Shown one piece after another: positions 11,101 to 22,705 of a stretch of DNA of 26,849 bases (position 1 is its first letter; every line of letters starts with the position of its first letter). The position numbers and the translations under genes are program-made. Source of the stretch: Pelargonium nanum (Eukaryota > Streptophyta > Magnoliopsida > Geraniales > Geraniaceae); NCBI GenBank assembly GCA_036897485.1, contig JAYMTF010001051.1:1-26849 (forward strand), given 5' to 3'. The notes beneath the pieces were generated by a model. That model saw nothing but the letters and a program-made list of their open reading frames with translations. It was not told where the DNA came from and searched no databases.

Positions 11101-14100
11101 CGAAGATAAATACAACCACCAAAGATAATTACGTTGTACTCGCATTTGCAATGCAGTTGCAGAGAAACCAAAACCAAAACATGTTTTATACTTTCTAATA
11201 AACATATATGGGTTGATCATCACCTGGACTTTGCCAAATCATCTTCAAGACTTCTTATTCGTACAGCAGCCTGTTCTTGCAATTTTTTAGTAGCTTCCTG
11301 CAATGTATTAACGTTTTGTGCATTAGAAAGCAGCACAGCAATATCACACAACAAGTCAGTTCCCAAAAATAGCCATTCATACCTGAGAACCTTCAACAAG
11401 AAGCCTCAAGTCTTTTCTTCTATCTTCTGCAACTGTAGGGAAATCACAGCAAACAACATCATTGGCCACTAACCACTCATATGGGATCCTGTAATAACTC
11501 CAGCTCTACCTACTAGTTAGACACTCAGACACTGGACACAACTACCACCTCTGGTCCTAGGAAGTCGCTAAAATGAAACCAATCATAGGTGCAGCAGACA
11601 GTGACCACAGGTTGGCTTGATGCAACAATACGCCTAATTTCTAGTTTAAACATTTCTTAAATATTAGACAACTGATAATGTAAGTTGGATATTTCATAAA
11701 CCAATGAAACTTAATGAAAATAAACTTCTCACCGGACTACAGGGAAGGTGGTGGTTCTCAGTTTAGAATTTATTCCAGTAATGTATAACTAAGGAAATTT
11801 GTGACAAGCCAAGAAAGACAGCTATCAAAAAGTACAACTATGGGTTCAGACTTCAGACACCTTAACAAACCTCACTTTCGCCCTATCATATTCCAGTAGA
11901 ACTCTTTTCTAAAGCTGAATCACATCCCCACTCACTTTTCAATACTGCATTCAACATTCTTTCTAACAGCTGCCTAGAAGTGTACAGTATAAGAATAACT
12001 ACCAAGTAAAGTGCATAGAAGAAAACCTGGAGCTGCCTCTGACGAATGGGGATAAGATGAATTAAGTTTGTGTTCCTCTTCATATAACCTTTTATACATA
12101 GCAACCTATGCAGGAATAGAGAAAGAGAAACACATATATAGCATATACATGAAACCAATGCTACAATTAAAACTAAACTAATTAAACCACACAAGTAAAA
12201 GTGGACCAAAAATAAACTTACAGAGGAGTGTAATGATTCGATCATGCGCCCTTGCTCTTCAGCTCTTTGCAACACTGCAGAAACTTTGGAGGCAGCCTCA
12301 TCGGCTTGTGTTTTGAGCTTAATTTCTAGCTTTTCCTGCAGTTAAATAATAGAAATAAATCTGATGAAATGAACATTAATTTTCAAAACGCAAAAACTAT
12401 GCATGTCGACATGCAGTTTTGCTATATTACCTTGAGTTCAAGTTCTCTTTTGTCAATTTGGTCAGAAAGATTGCGGACCAGGCTCCTAAGCTGCACATTC
12501 TGCTCAACTAACCCATTTATATCCTTAAAGGTCAACTAACACACATTCACAATCAGAGATGTCATTTAGTTTTGAAAAGAAATCTTGGAAGACGCAAGAA
12601 TTTAATACAAGGATCAAGACATATATAAAAATATATATATACCAGGCGTTCTGAAATAATCTTTTCAGCATCAGACTCTCCATTCATTTCGACGTTAGCA
12701 ATTAGTTGATTATCCTCAACATAATCACTCCCAAAAGATCCAAAACGAAGTTGTATGTCACGGCATTCCTTGAGAAGAATTGTGACCTAAATCATTTAAC
12801 CCATATGTTATGCCAAAATTACAAGTTCACAAAGGAAAAATGATACCAAAGATTTCAGATAATGTATCATCCATGTTATCAATGGATCTATATGTCACTG
12901 CTCTAATCAAACGAAATCTAAAGCATGCTCATGAAAAATACATAAAATTGACCATGGAGCACCATGTTCCATAATTATAAATAAGCATAAACTGAATACC
13001 ATGTATAAATAAGATGCTGCTGAATCAAATTTCTTTTATATTAAATCACGGTTTTGAAGCTCTTCTCATTACCTGTCGCTGGAGATCAACAATCTCTTTC
13101 TGAGCCAAAGTATAGTCACGTTCATGCCTCCTCAAATCAGCCTGAATAGAAAAGGAATGAGTGCCAAGCACATAAAAGTAACAAAAAGACATAGCTGTGT
13201 AGAAAGAACTACGTGAACCTTCAATTCCTGGATTGTTTTCTCCAAATTTGTTTGTTCAAATATAGATTGCTGCAACTTCTGGTCAATCACAGAGTATGCC
13301 TCAGCCATTCTCTCATGCTCCACTACATAAATAATAAACACACAAATAAGTCTACATGATATGGAAAAAAAGTATGCTGACTAGACCAACCAACAAGAGA
13401 GAGAGAGAGAGAGATGAAAGCCAAATAGACAAGCATATACCTCTTTCATCCAAAACGATTTCCGCTTTCTCCTCCAATTCAAGGAGAACCTAAAAATCAA
13501 CTATGTTTCAGCATTGTTTAAACAAAAAATGAAAGAAGAAAACAGGAAAGGGATATTTACAACACAAATCAGGTCAATGATTTACAAAAAGCTATTAAAA
13601 GATGCATAAAAATTATGTTCATACATGAACAAACGTAAGAAAATTGTATCATACAATAAAATGGAAAAGATTCCTGCAATTTATCAAAACTGATATACAA
13701 CAACAAGAAAATTACCAAAACGATCAGTCTAATGTTTGCTGAGCTAAAAAAGCAAGTAGAATAGTAAATATACCCTCTGTAATATAGCTTCAGATTCCTT
13801 TCTTCCTAACTGCTCATGTCGAAATGCATCGACGGCTTCTTGGTATTTGGCATACATTTTGGCCAGCTGGAAAGAATGTACAATGAGCATAAGGATTTAT
13901 GTCACAAGAATAGATATATGAAACAAGTGAAAGTTACAAAATAACTTACACTCCAACCATCACGCAGAAGGGAAGCTGCTAAAGCTGTTCCTGAAACACC
14001 AACTGGAATCTTGGGCACAATGGCGTGATTATCCTCACTCACATCATTACTTTCAAATGAACTCCTCCATCTGAAACATTATAATCATTTAAGAGCTCAA

Positions 14101-17100
14101 ACCATGAACCAATTAATTTTCTCAACCAAAACTTAGACACCCTTCAATATAATTTACAGGCGCCAACGGTCAAATCAACATCTGCAATTGAACCCAACTA
14201 ATCAACAGCTTACGAATACAGTTTTCCACACACTGGTGGACTATGAGAACAGAATACTACAAAACACAATAAAACAAATTATTCTTTACTTAACTACTTA
14301 ATGTTCTACCCTACGAATAGAATCATCATTTAGCATACCTAAAAGCCCCACAATTTTTTTTTGTTTATTTGATGAAATAAAAGTTGGAGATCACATCTTT
14401 ATAGTTTATAGTACAAGATCAACAAGTCCAAAGGTATACATATTGATTTTGCAACCACAATGTCATACATGAAGCTAAATATGAGATGCTCTAAACAAAA
14501 GTGACTTCCAATTAAAATGCATGATGTGCCATCAAGCAAGTGTAACTCAGATGCAAGTTATGTACAATTTACATAATGTTTAAAAATAAAACATAAAAAT
14601 AGGATGAAACATACGTATCTGTAGTGATAGTGCTAAGTGGAAACAGATTAAGCTCGTTTGCTTTCCTACTAGATTCAATTTCAGCTTCACACTTCTTAAG
14701 TTGCTCCTTCAAATCAGCAGCCTCCTGCCGGGAACCAAAACAGCTTCATCAGTTAAATTAAAAAACATACAAATAAAACATCATAATTAGATAACACTGA
14801 TGTTTCCATGGAGCAAAAGAGCAGTGTCTGCATACTTACCAACAACATGACACACCATGTCAAGCCAAAAAAAGGAAAACACTTGCAAATAAACATCAAG
14901 CAAATCTCCAATATAAGCCACTAAATGAAAAAGAAAAACTGGTGTATTCCAACCTCAAAATAATACAAATAGCGGAAAGTCCACCATGCTAGTTAGATAC
15001 AACAATCAAACCATGGACCAGGTCAAAATTCGAAATCTTGAACAAAGTGTTAAAGAAAACTTTAGACAGTTTTATGGTATGCCTAACTGAAACTGATGCT
15101 TGAGAGCAACCAAGCAACTGCTTATAAAGCACAAGGTTTAGGCTACATTATTCATATATTATTGGCCAAATAGTGATCAAATCTTAAAATACCAATGAGG
15201 ATTTATTTCCAGAATAATCAAACAAAAAGCAGAACAATAAACAAACATGAACTATCTCATATTTCTAAAGTACCAAGTAAACAAACTTCTATCCATTGAA
15301 CTATCACAAAATGAAATGCCTATCCCGGAATCAGTTGACAAAATATCAGAAAGCACACCTTCTCAATTTGTTTCCTCGCTGATACTTCTTTTTCGAATAT
15401 TTCTTTATGATTGCTCTCAACTTGAATCAAATGTGTCTGAAACAATCACAACAAAATATCAATGGACAGAACACATAAAATAGTCTGATCAAAATACTGA
15501 AATCCAGCTAGAACAAAAGTTCACCTCCAGTGCCTTAATCACACCCTCAAGCTCTCCTGCCTTTCTGGACCATTCCTCTGAACTTTCTTTATACAGTTCA
15601 ACAAGCTTATTTACCTGCAGAGTGCAATAAAAGAAGCTTACATAGCATTCCATTTATGTAACTTAGGCCATTGAATTGATGCTTACTACTTGCAATGAAT
15701 ATCCTAATAACCTACGAATGTACATTCAGAAATACACAACAATCTAGATTCTCAAATTGACCAAAAATCAGCCTCAACCACATTATTAGCCATAAGTTGT
15801 CAAGCAAATAACCTCCACTACCAAGTCGGTTACGAGGCTCTATACATAGCTTGACAACTGAATACCAGGAATTAATTCAGGATCTTAGCTTTGTGATCAT
15901 ATTAAAAAGTTATAGAATATGATGATATCCGAGCATAATTCCCTATAACACTCAATTCCTCTTATGTGAGGACTGAGCACTTCATCAAGTCCTATGCTGC
16001 CCCAACAAAGATGGCCCCATACTACATGCTAGATGAAATATTTCTAGCTGTCTTAATTAGAAATGGAAAAACAAAAGGCCCGTAGTTTTGGGAGTAAGAC
16101 ATCTAACTAAACAACACCATGCAGGAAATATTATAGTTCATCCCCCTCACAGATTTCACAACAGATGTCCTAGCTTATCACCAACAACCACCTACGGCCT
16201 ACCAGAAAAACTACACCATGGAGTGTACAAGTCAAGCCTAAATCACCTCATCTTAAAGTCTTACAAATAAAAATAGCTCAAATGGAACTTTAGCTTCTGA
16301 CACATAATATCATACAAAAAAATAGAAAACAATTCATTGTGCAAATATTTCTCATATGACTCACTGTTGAGAGTTCAGCTGAAAGTCGCTCTTCATTGGC
16401 TGCGGCGGCATCTTTAGATGAGCATAATTCCTTCACATTGGCAACAAATAAATGGCCATGAGACAACTAAATCAATGAGGAGAGATGAAGTGCACAGATA
16501 AGAAGTTCAAATAGTATTTATAAATGTATCACACCTCCTGCACAGATACCAATTTTGTTTCTAATTCCCTCACTCTTTCCTTGTTCCAATTTAAAGAGCT
16601 GGAGGATTCACTAAATTGTCTCTCCACCTGGAACACAGATTGAAAGACTGATTTACTCAAAGATGCAAACAACAGAACTATGAACATAACAATGGTAATG
16701 ATAATTGTTAAAGAAAAAACATAATTTTTATCAAAACTGCCTACCTCAGCTAATTTCGTAGACATATCTGCCTCAAGATCAGCATGTGATCTACGCAGTT
16801 CAATGAGATTATCTGCTTTGGAAGTCAATTCTTCATTAAGCCAAACATTATGTCTTTGAATAAGCTCTTTCTCCTGCACAAATCCAAATTTGACACATTG
16901 AACATGTCACTTCAAAAAGTACCAAACAGAAAAGAGCTTCGGTGTGCATAGGAAGCAATACACATCAGAGGAATAGAAACAACAATAATAGTGTCATGTT
17001 TGATAGGATACTTTTGGGATTTCCAGGTTCTTGAGATTCACTGGAAGGCTCAGTGGTAGGATTCGTTTAGTCAGATTTGGTGTTTATTAACGTTACATAT

Positions 17101-18536
17101 CTTTAATAAGATTTTAAATCTACTTAGCTCATTTATTTGACTTAATTAATTTTATTCGCAATTCTATCAGGTTTATGAGAATGACTACTTAAGGGATGAA
17201 ATTCACATCAATAAAGTAAATAGAACAATTTAAAAGTTCACAAACCTAGTCAAACCTTTTTTTATCCTACATCAACCTTGTTACTGCTGAAGAACTATTT
17301 AGGGAAAGGAAAATAAAAGCTCATTCCGCAGAATCCGAACATTTTTGTATGTTGAGGTCTCTTTGCAACTACATCTTTCAACCGAGGCCAAAACATTGTT
17401 ATCTTGAGTATAAAAGTAAAAAATCACATCAAATGTAGAGGTAAGATACTGATATCACTTCATGTAATTAAATCAAACATGTGAAAAACAAAAACCCGGA
17501 TGAATTAACTATCTTTGCACTGTTTCTCTGCAATATATTTAATGATATGCACCATAAAAGCTCATCATACAAACAATAGTTTCACCAAAATAAAGCAAAA
17601 TAAATTGGAAGTATGACAAAAAAAATGCAACCAGTTTTAGAAATTCAACAAACTCAAAACAAGACTAAAACTGAAGAGGTAAACAGTAGGAATGAATATT
17701 TGAACTGACCTGTACGAGACGAGCACAAGCAGACTGAGAGCGTGCCAACTCTGCCTCTATCTCACTAAAACGAGCCTCCTTCTTTGCAGCTTCTTCCGTC
17801 AAGGAGACCTGCAAAATAATACAAATAGGAGTGTTGGGATGGTATTGAGTACCTCAAATTGTAAAGAATAGTTACATTTCCCTGAGAAATAATGTATTAA
17901 CTTTGATAAAGCTAACAAAATGGGAGATTGATATGGATATTTTAAACTCCACATCAGAAAATCAAAAAAGCTACTTACAATCTTATCAAGATAACTCTTG
18001 ATAGTGGCATTCTTCTCACTGATCTCCAAATCCTTGTTCTCTACTAACTCCATCAACTGCCTCTTGGACTTGTGGAGCTCCGAGACCTCTGTCTTCATCC
18101 TCTCTACCTCACCATCTTTCTCTATCTGCAATCATTTCAACAAATTCAATCAACAACAAAAACGCACAACAAATTAAATTAAGAAACAACAAAAATGAAG
18201 GTGAAAAAGAGAGTTCGAGTTATAGAATACCGATTGCAAAGTGAGTTGGTGCTTCAGAGCCTGCACTTGGGCGAGCTCGGAGAGTCTCTGGTCCAGAGAA
18301 GACTGAAGCTGCGCGTTCTGCGACTCCACAGAGGAAAACTCAGAGGAGAGGGAGAGAAACTTCTGCTCGAGGAGCGAGCAAGTTTGCTCGGCGGTGATGG
18401 AGGAGGCGTCTGCCTGAGCCCTGACGGTGTCGAGTTCCTTCAAAAGCTCTCTGATGAAGGAATCGGCCTTCTCGGCCACCAAAGAGGCGTTGTTGGAGCA
18501 TTGCGAGAACTCCTCGTCCGATAGGAACAGCGGCAT
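2107..18536 (-). CDS. NUA: NUCLEAR PORE ANCHOR (Tpr/Mlp nuclear-basket protein), 47 coding exons, complete
   Basis: Large coiled-coil scaffold of the nuclear pore basket, the plant counterpart of vertebrate Tpr and yeast Mlp1/Mlp2. In Arabidopsis NUA is needed for poly(A) RNA export and SUMO balance (with the protease ESD4), and mutants flower early. Splicing the exons gives 2,090 aa, against about 2,093 in Arabidopsis. The start is the ATG at 18536, opening MPLFLSDEEF, followed by the family-typical ITAEQTCSLLEQK. Residues about 40-1570 are almost unbroken heptad coiled coil; the TPR/MLP1/MLP2-like domain falls near 950-1095. The tail (from about 1633, one large exon) carries basic patches near 1676-1692, 1732-1735 (RKRL) and 1762-1766 (QKKSK), likely nuclear import signals, then a long Glu/Asp/Ser-rich stretch, a short helix near 2025-2045 and a terminal RGR/RGG segment at 2054-2078. 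No frameshift or internal stop was seen. Identity rests on remembered family sequence, not a search; I am very sure of it. Confidence 0.95.
5299..5350. repeat. GT microsatellite with G-run and GA tract in NUA intron 39
   Basis: A CACACAC run (5300-5306), then (GT)7 (5313-5326), GGGT, seven G (5331-5337) and a GA-rich end. The CA and GT arms can pair around a 6-base loop. It begins only a few bases downstream of the donor site of exon 39 (5355-5356) on the transcribed strand. Confidence 0.9.
7227..7269. repeat. 14-bp direct repeat flanking a T-rich insert in NUA intron 32
   Basis: AAAGCAATAGGAGT occurs at 7227-7240 and 7256-7269, separated by 15 bases that include T7. It resembles a target-site duplication around a tiny poly(T) insertion or a filled-in break. 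Confidence 0.8.
8145..8199. repeat. 15-bp direct repeat flanking an A-rich insert in NUA intron 29
   Basis: AATAACTGGTCAATA occurs at 8145-8159 and 8185-8199 with 25 bases of almost pure A (a few T) between. Exact flanking copies around a poly(A)-like core are what LINE-type retroposition or break repair leaves. It lies about 20 bases from the acceptor of exon 30. Confidence 0.85.
13396..13414. repeat. AG/CT microsatellite in NUA intron 12
   Basis: A perfect 19-base AG run between exons 12 and 13. On the transcript it is a CU tract beginning about 26 bases after the exon 12 donor. It is likely length-variable between accessions. Confidence 0.9.
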
Positions 18537-18670
18537 CGCTCCGATGCCCTAAGCCCCAAATCGTCGATCGATTGCTGATTTGGTTTGTGGAGAAGCGAAT
18601 GCGAAGAGACGGTCGAATTCGAAAAAGAGGGAATTGGGAGTTGAGAGCAAAATTTGAAGGTTTCGCATGC
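18537..18670 (-). other. Likely 5' leader of NUA
   Basis: This is the stretch between the inferred transcription start (about 30 bases downstream of the TATA element near 18,700) and the NUA start codon. The start codon context has G at -3. On the coding strand the only upstream ATG lies near 18,666-18,668, close to the inferred start site, so the leader is nearly free of upstream starts. The transcription start is inferred. Confidence 0.4.
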
Positions 18671-18698
18671 AACGCAAGAATGGGGAGGAGAGTGTGTG

Positions 18699-18704
18699 TA
18701 TATA
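18699..18704 (-). promoter_or_regulatory. TATA element of NUA
   Basis: TATATA, which reads the same on both strands, lies 163 bases upstream of the NUA ATG, a usual spacing for a plant TATA box plus a leader of about 130 nt. It adjoins a GT-rich run (CA-rich on the gene's strand). The role is inferred from position. Confidence 0.4.
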
Positions 18705-18773
18705 TTGGGAAGGAGATTTGGGTTTGCTTCTGAGAAACGAATCGAAGACGAAGAGCCCTTTCTAAACTGACGA

Positions 18774-18874
18774 AGCCCATCATTTTTACTCTTGGGCCTA
18801 TAATCCTCGTAATTAGTCTTGGCCCTCCCTTTATAGGCCTATAATTGCGTATATTTCTTTTTTGCTCCGGCCCA
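18774..18874 (-). promoter_or_regulatory. Cluster of three TGGGCY (site II) motifs in the NUA promoter
   Basis: AGCCCA at 18774-18779 (TGGGCT on the gene's strand), TGGGCC at 18793-18798 (plus strand) and GGCCCA at 18869-18874 (TGGGCC on the gene's strand) lie within about 100 bases just upstream of the TATA element. Site II motifs are known TCP-factor sites in promoters of plant genes expressed in dividing cells, which suits a nuclear pore gene. The sites are seen directly; the binding is inferred. Confidence 0.45.
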
Positions 18875-20057
18875 TATTACTTTATTCCTGCACATAAATT
18901 GCACAATGGGAGGAGAGAGTAAGGTAAGAGCATTCAATCAGTGTTCAAATGGTACATGGAGCAAGAAATTGGGCACACCACATGTAACATATTACATTTA
19001 CATGGAGCTCGTTTGAATTCTCTATTAAAATATTTGTAAGAAATAACGCTTTTATGGGGGATAAACTTAGATTTGGAACGATGTTAAATAAAATATGTAA
19101 AATTTAAATTGTTTATCAGCAGGGTGTCATTAAAGATTTAGTAATTTGATATCGTGTATGTTAAATACTAAAGTAAATAAATAAACTTATGTTTTATATG
19201 TAAGCATTTAGGGATAAAAGTTAATGTCAACTTTATTGTGTTATGAGATTGAATAAGGTAATTTAGTTTGACGGTACTATCATAATTAAAGTGCTCAAGA
19301 GTGGAAAATTAAATCTAGTATTTATCCAACCAACCAAACTCTTGTGGAAGTTGCAGAAGCTTCAATTCTTGCAACTAGACATGCATGGAATAATATAGTT
19401 GCCGGAGTTTTAAGTTTAAACCGAGTTAGTTATTTTGTTTTAAAACAATGTAAACAAGTATTGATTTTGTTCTAAAACAGGTAAATATAGCAGCCAAACA
19501 AACACAAACACATGATGAATGAGTTGGATAGGGAAAAAAATCCATAAACTTATGATAGACATAAAAGTACACACACTCAACATTACCAAATCCACTCCAC
19601 ACCAAATCCAAGATACAAAGTTAGAAATCAAGAAAATACAGCACATGATCATCAATCCACACACTACATTCACAAACCTATTCAAATTCAAATGACAATA
19701 ATGAAAGTTTTTGAGATGGTCAGTCACATCACATGGAATAAAAAGTAGCAACTGACACCCACTACACATCACATGGTTTGTGCCCAATTCCCTCAGTCAG
19801 AGTCTCTCCAACTGCACATGCTCTATGTCTCCTCCACCATAACACTTGTCAATATTCTTTAATTCTTCTCTACAAGTACCCATAGAAAATTCATATCTCC
19901 CTATCTACTACTTAATTGATCTTCAATATACACACACCAACCTTGTAACTATATAGTTAGAAAATATGATTCCATATTTTTAGCAATTTTTGTGTTACTT
20001 TTGTCTTGGTTATTCATCTCTTCTTGTTTGGTGTCGAGTAATTCAAATTCGACCTGG
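18784..20057. other. Spacer between NUA and the glycosylase gene
   Basis: It contains the upstream NUA promoter (site II motifs to 18874) and the 3' flank of the glycosylase gene. No further gene is visible; the open frames at 19426-19787 are short, Cys/Phe-rich and look random. No AATAAA lies close behind the glycosylase stop; a GAATAA variant occurs about 45 bases past it (near 20,010). Confidence 0.6.
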
Positions 20058-22571
20058 TCATGTGGTGGTGGAGCACTGATGGTGTCTGTGGCAAGTGATT
20101 AAATGATCGTTGGTTAGACCAGCGGCTTGCATGAATGAGTGAAGCACAGTTGGACCGACGAATCTGAATCCTCTTCTCACCATGTCCTTGCTTATACTCT
20201 CGGATTTGGAGGTCTTGACGGGGATCTTGTGACCGAATTTGTATTGAGGACAAATCGGCTTTTGATTCACAAATCCCCACATATATTTGGCAAATGATCC
20301 AAATTCCTTCCTCACCTGCATTGTACAATTAGTTAATTTGTTAGTACTCTTTATCGGTATATCATGGAAAAAAATACATGTAGTATGCAACTATGTGTGA
20401 TTAAAATGAGTGATTAAAATCTGAATTTATCCTAAAAATTATCTAAGATTCTAAGTTTATTTTGTGTGAACCTAACTGGTAGAAAATATGCAAATTAAGT
20501 TTCGAATTTGATTCAAATTGCCCATTCTAAAAGGCATTGTGTGCATTTATTTTTGGGGATTGGTGCCTAATAATTGATGAACACATGGTCACTGAGTGTA
20601 CTCATATACCAGACATGTTGGAACTTGTTGAACTGGCAAAACACTTTTGACCATAACGAAATGAAATCTCCATTCAAACTTTTGATCATTCTTGACAATC
20701 AAGTCATTGCACTTTTTGTTAATGATGTTTTTTAGTGTTTTGATTCTTTACAAACTGGAAAAATAAAAGCCATTTTAAAGATAAAATTAAGGCAAAAGTA
20801 TGTTTTGAAAAGAAAAAAAAAGAGCAATTCTAAAATATAAAAAAAAAAAAAACAAAACAAGGGACCACATTGACAAATATATATGCATTTATAGTTTGAT
20901 TGCTTAATAATTTAGGATTAGAAGTGAATTAAATAATTAATTACCTCAAGTATACGAATTGAGTTATCAACAACTCCTCGAATCCGACTAATTTCGATGC
21001 TATATTCGGTAGCAATTGACATCATTTGTTTATCAGTCAATGTTGCGATTACTTCAGCGTCGAACCCTGAAAATGCATCTCTGTGTAGAAAAAGGCAATA
21101 TTTTTTTTGTTAGCATGATTTTATTGTAATTTTGTCGCTATTTTTTGGAATACTCACTACGAACAGGTGAATATGCTGATATATTATTGGACAGAATGAA
21201 GAAAAAAATGAGATATTTACCTATAAACTTGTCGTTTCTTCAGGATGGAAGTCCAATCTGAACCAACTTGAGCACCACTTAGAACCAGCAATTCAAACAA
21301 CATACTGCACACAATAAGAAACTTATATCAGTGAAACATACCAATTATCACGAGAACAATGAAAAAACATATATTAGGCGTAAAAAAAGACTAGACGAAC
21401 AAGAAGTGATTAAACTATATGAAAACAATATTTCCATTTAAATAAATGACATGTTTTTTCATGTAAACGACTGGTGAAGAATTTGAAAGAACATTAAAAG
21501 TGGCCTCTTAATGACCAGACGATTGGCCGGTAGATCAAACGTCACTTCAACTAAATGAGAAAATACATATATGTACAGTAAGTATACATGATTTAGAGTG
21601 TTCTCAATTATGTATGCATGCTTCAACTTCAAGAATGAGAGAGAGAAATGGCTAATTACTTGTCATCATGGACAGGAACTCCCCATTCTTCATCATGGTA
21701 AGCAACATAGATGGGATCTAAATAGCAAAAGAAAAATTCATAAATTAATTGATTACAAAAATAAAACATAAAACCCAATACCAATACATAAAGAAGCAAT
21801 ATATAAAATATATTTACCTGAGTTGGGAGTGATGAAGCTGCATCTTTTCTCTTCTTTGGGAGAGACAGAGGTTTCAAAATCAAGAACATGATCATGAGTA
21901 GATGAATTTGTTTGAAGATGATCAATTGGAAAAACCTTATTGATGGATTCAAATTTGGCAGATTTGGACCTTCCATAATGGGCAATTTTCATCTTCCTCT
22001 GAGCCTGCTGAAGAGCCATGTGTTCCCTCCTTGAAGCAGCTATGCTTCCAGGAGAGTCAAGGATCAAAGAAGAAGAATATGTCAAGAGAGACTCATTGGA
22101 AGGATTGGAAATGCCCGCTCCACTCGTCCCGTTGAAGCTTTTCGATTTCTTGATCTTCTCCAAACTAGTAGTAGTCTTGATCTTGGATACTGATATTCTT
22201 GGAGGAGACTGTTTATTACTGTCACAGCTCAAGGTATTGATCACAATAGGGTCATTAGTCCCAGCTCTTTTGATGGCTTGAGGCCTTGGAGACCTTGAGG
22301 TAGGGGACATGGGAGGTGTGAGCAGTGAATTGTGAGATTTGGTGGCATAATTGGTACTGGTACTAGTAGGTGGTACAAAAGGTGGAGGAGGAGGCAATAA
22401 TGGTGACAGTTTTTGAAGCGAATTGCGACGGTCCAACCTAGGAACAAGGTTGGTGTTACAATTGTAAGTACTAGGTTGAAGGACTTGTCGACCATTGATG
22501 CGCGAAACAGATGCAGACGCCGGGGGGAGCATCTCCACTCCCATGGTCACCTTGGCCTTGGAGCTGCACAT
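20058..22571 (-). CDS. DNA-3-methyladenine glycosylase I (TAG-type) family protein, five exons
   Basis: Monofunctional glycosylase of the HhH-GPD superfamily, expected to remove 3-methyladenine in nuclear base-excision repair. Coding exons: 21818-22571, 21660-21717, 21221-21304, 20945-21080, 20058-20315; they join in frame to 429 aa. Residues 1-240 are a low-complexity Ser/Pro-rich basic extension with a Pro run near 60-68, an SP-rich patch (82-102) and the plant-typical block at 172-207 (ALQQAQRKMKIAHYGRSKSA). The TAG domain spans about 242-420: YHDEEWG at 258-264, then LSGAQVGSDW, RRGFRFVGPT and GLTNDH. The four zinc ligands of bacterial TAG (Cys4, His17, His175, Cys179) correspond to Cys244, His259, His415 and Cys419; the binding-pocket Trp46 corresponds to Trp288. 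E. coli Glu38 is Ser280 here, as I recall for other plant members. The ATG at 22571 was chosen because the in-frame Met at 22793 lies upstream of the TATA element. Family certain; activity inferred. Confidence 0.93.
20823..20858. repeat. A-rich low-complexity tract in the last glycosylase intron
   Basis: The run includes a stretch of about 14 A and A-rich flanks inside the 629-nt intron between exons 4 and 5 (20316-20944). No structure beyond homopolymer was seen. Confidence 0.6.
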
Positions 22572-22670
22572 TTTGTATATAAACTGGTTTTGTTGCACAA
22601 GGATTGAGAGTTTTGATGAGAAGAAGAGATGGGAAATTGGGGAAATGGGTTGTGTTAAGGAGTGAGGAGA
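22572..22670 (-). other. Likely 5' leader of the glycosylase gene
   Basis: About 100 bases between the inferred transcription start and the ATG. On the coding strand it is pyrimidine-rich (CT and CTT runs) and has no upstream ATG, as in many plant leaders. The start site is inferred from the TATA position. Confidence 0.4.
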
Positions 22671-22698
22671 GAGTTGGAGGAGAAGAGGGGTGTGGGGG

Positions 22699-22705
22699 TT
22701 ATATA
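22699..22705 (-). promoter_or_regulatory. TATA element of the glycosylase gene
   Basis: TATATAA on the minus strand, 128 bases upstream of the chosen ATG and just above a CT-rich leader. It sits downstream of the alternative in-frame Met at 22793, which argues against that longer start. Confidence 0.5.

Larger units (their letters stand above)
2107..18536 (-). other. NUA: Exon map of NUA (coding parts, transcription order)
   Basis: E1 18231-18536; E2 17979-18125; E3 17710-17808; E4 16745-16873; E5 16535-16627; E6 16365-16430; E7 15525-15614; E8 15359-15436; E9 14615-14724; E10 13950-14070; E11 13774-13866; E12 13441-13489; E13 13219-13322; E14 13073-13141; E15 12643-12786; E16 12431-12535; E17 12222-12335; E18 12027-12105; E19 11383-11432; E20 11224-11297; E21 10800-10902; E22 10570-10704; E23 10347-10487; E24 10189-10242; E25 9385-9564; E26 9211-9258; E27 8692-8742; E28 8406-8489; E29 8254-8328; E30 7941-8125; E31 7762-7864; E32 7290-7406; E33 6786-6878; E34 6458-6616; E35 6329-6382; E36 5966-6079; E37 5743-5817; E38 5505-5654; E39 5357-5428; E40 4974-5129; E41 4823-4876; E42 4613-4700; E43 4453-4526; E44 4238-4366; E45 3843-3947; E46 3569-3746; E47 2107-3482. 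All introns are GT-AG. Donors after E13, E18 and E46 (GTTCAC, GTTTTC, GTTCTT) are weak. The longest introns are 836 nt (after E3), 750 nt (after E6) and 634 nt (after E8). Confidence 0.87.

Noticed and set aside
18340-18783. 147-codon minus-strand frame starting upstream of the NUA ATG
   Set aside because: It starts above the inferred transcription start, overlaps NUA exon 1 out of frame, and does not resemble any family; the NUA frame is clearly the real one.
19426-19787. Overlapping 61- and 115-codon minus-strand frames
   Set aside because: Hydrophobic, Cys-rich random-looking translations of AT-rich spacer, with no leader, motif or splice context.
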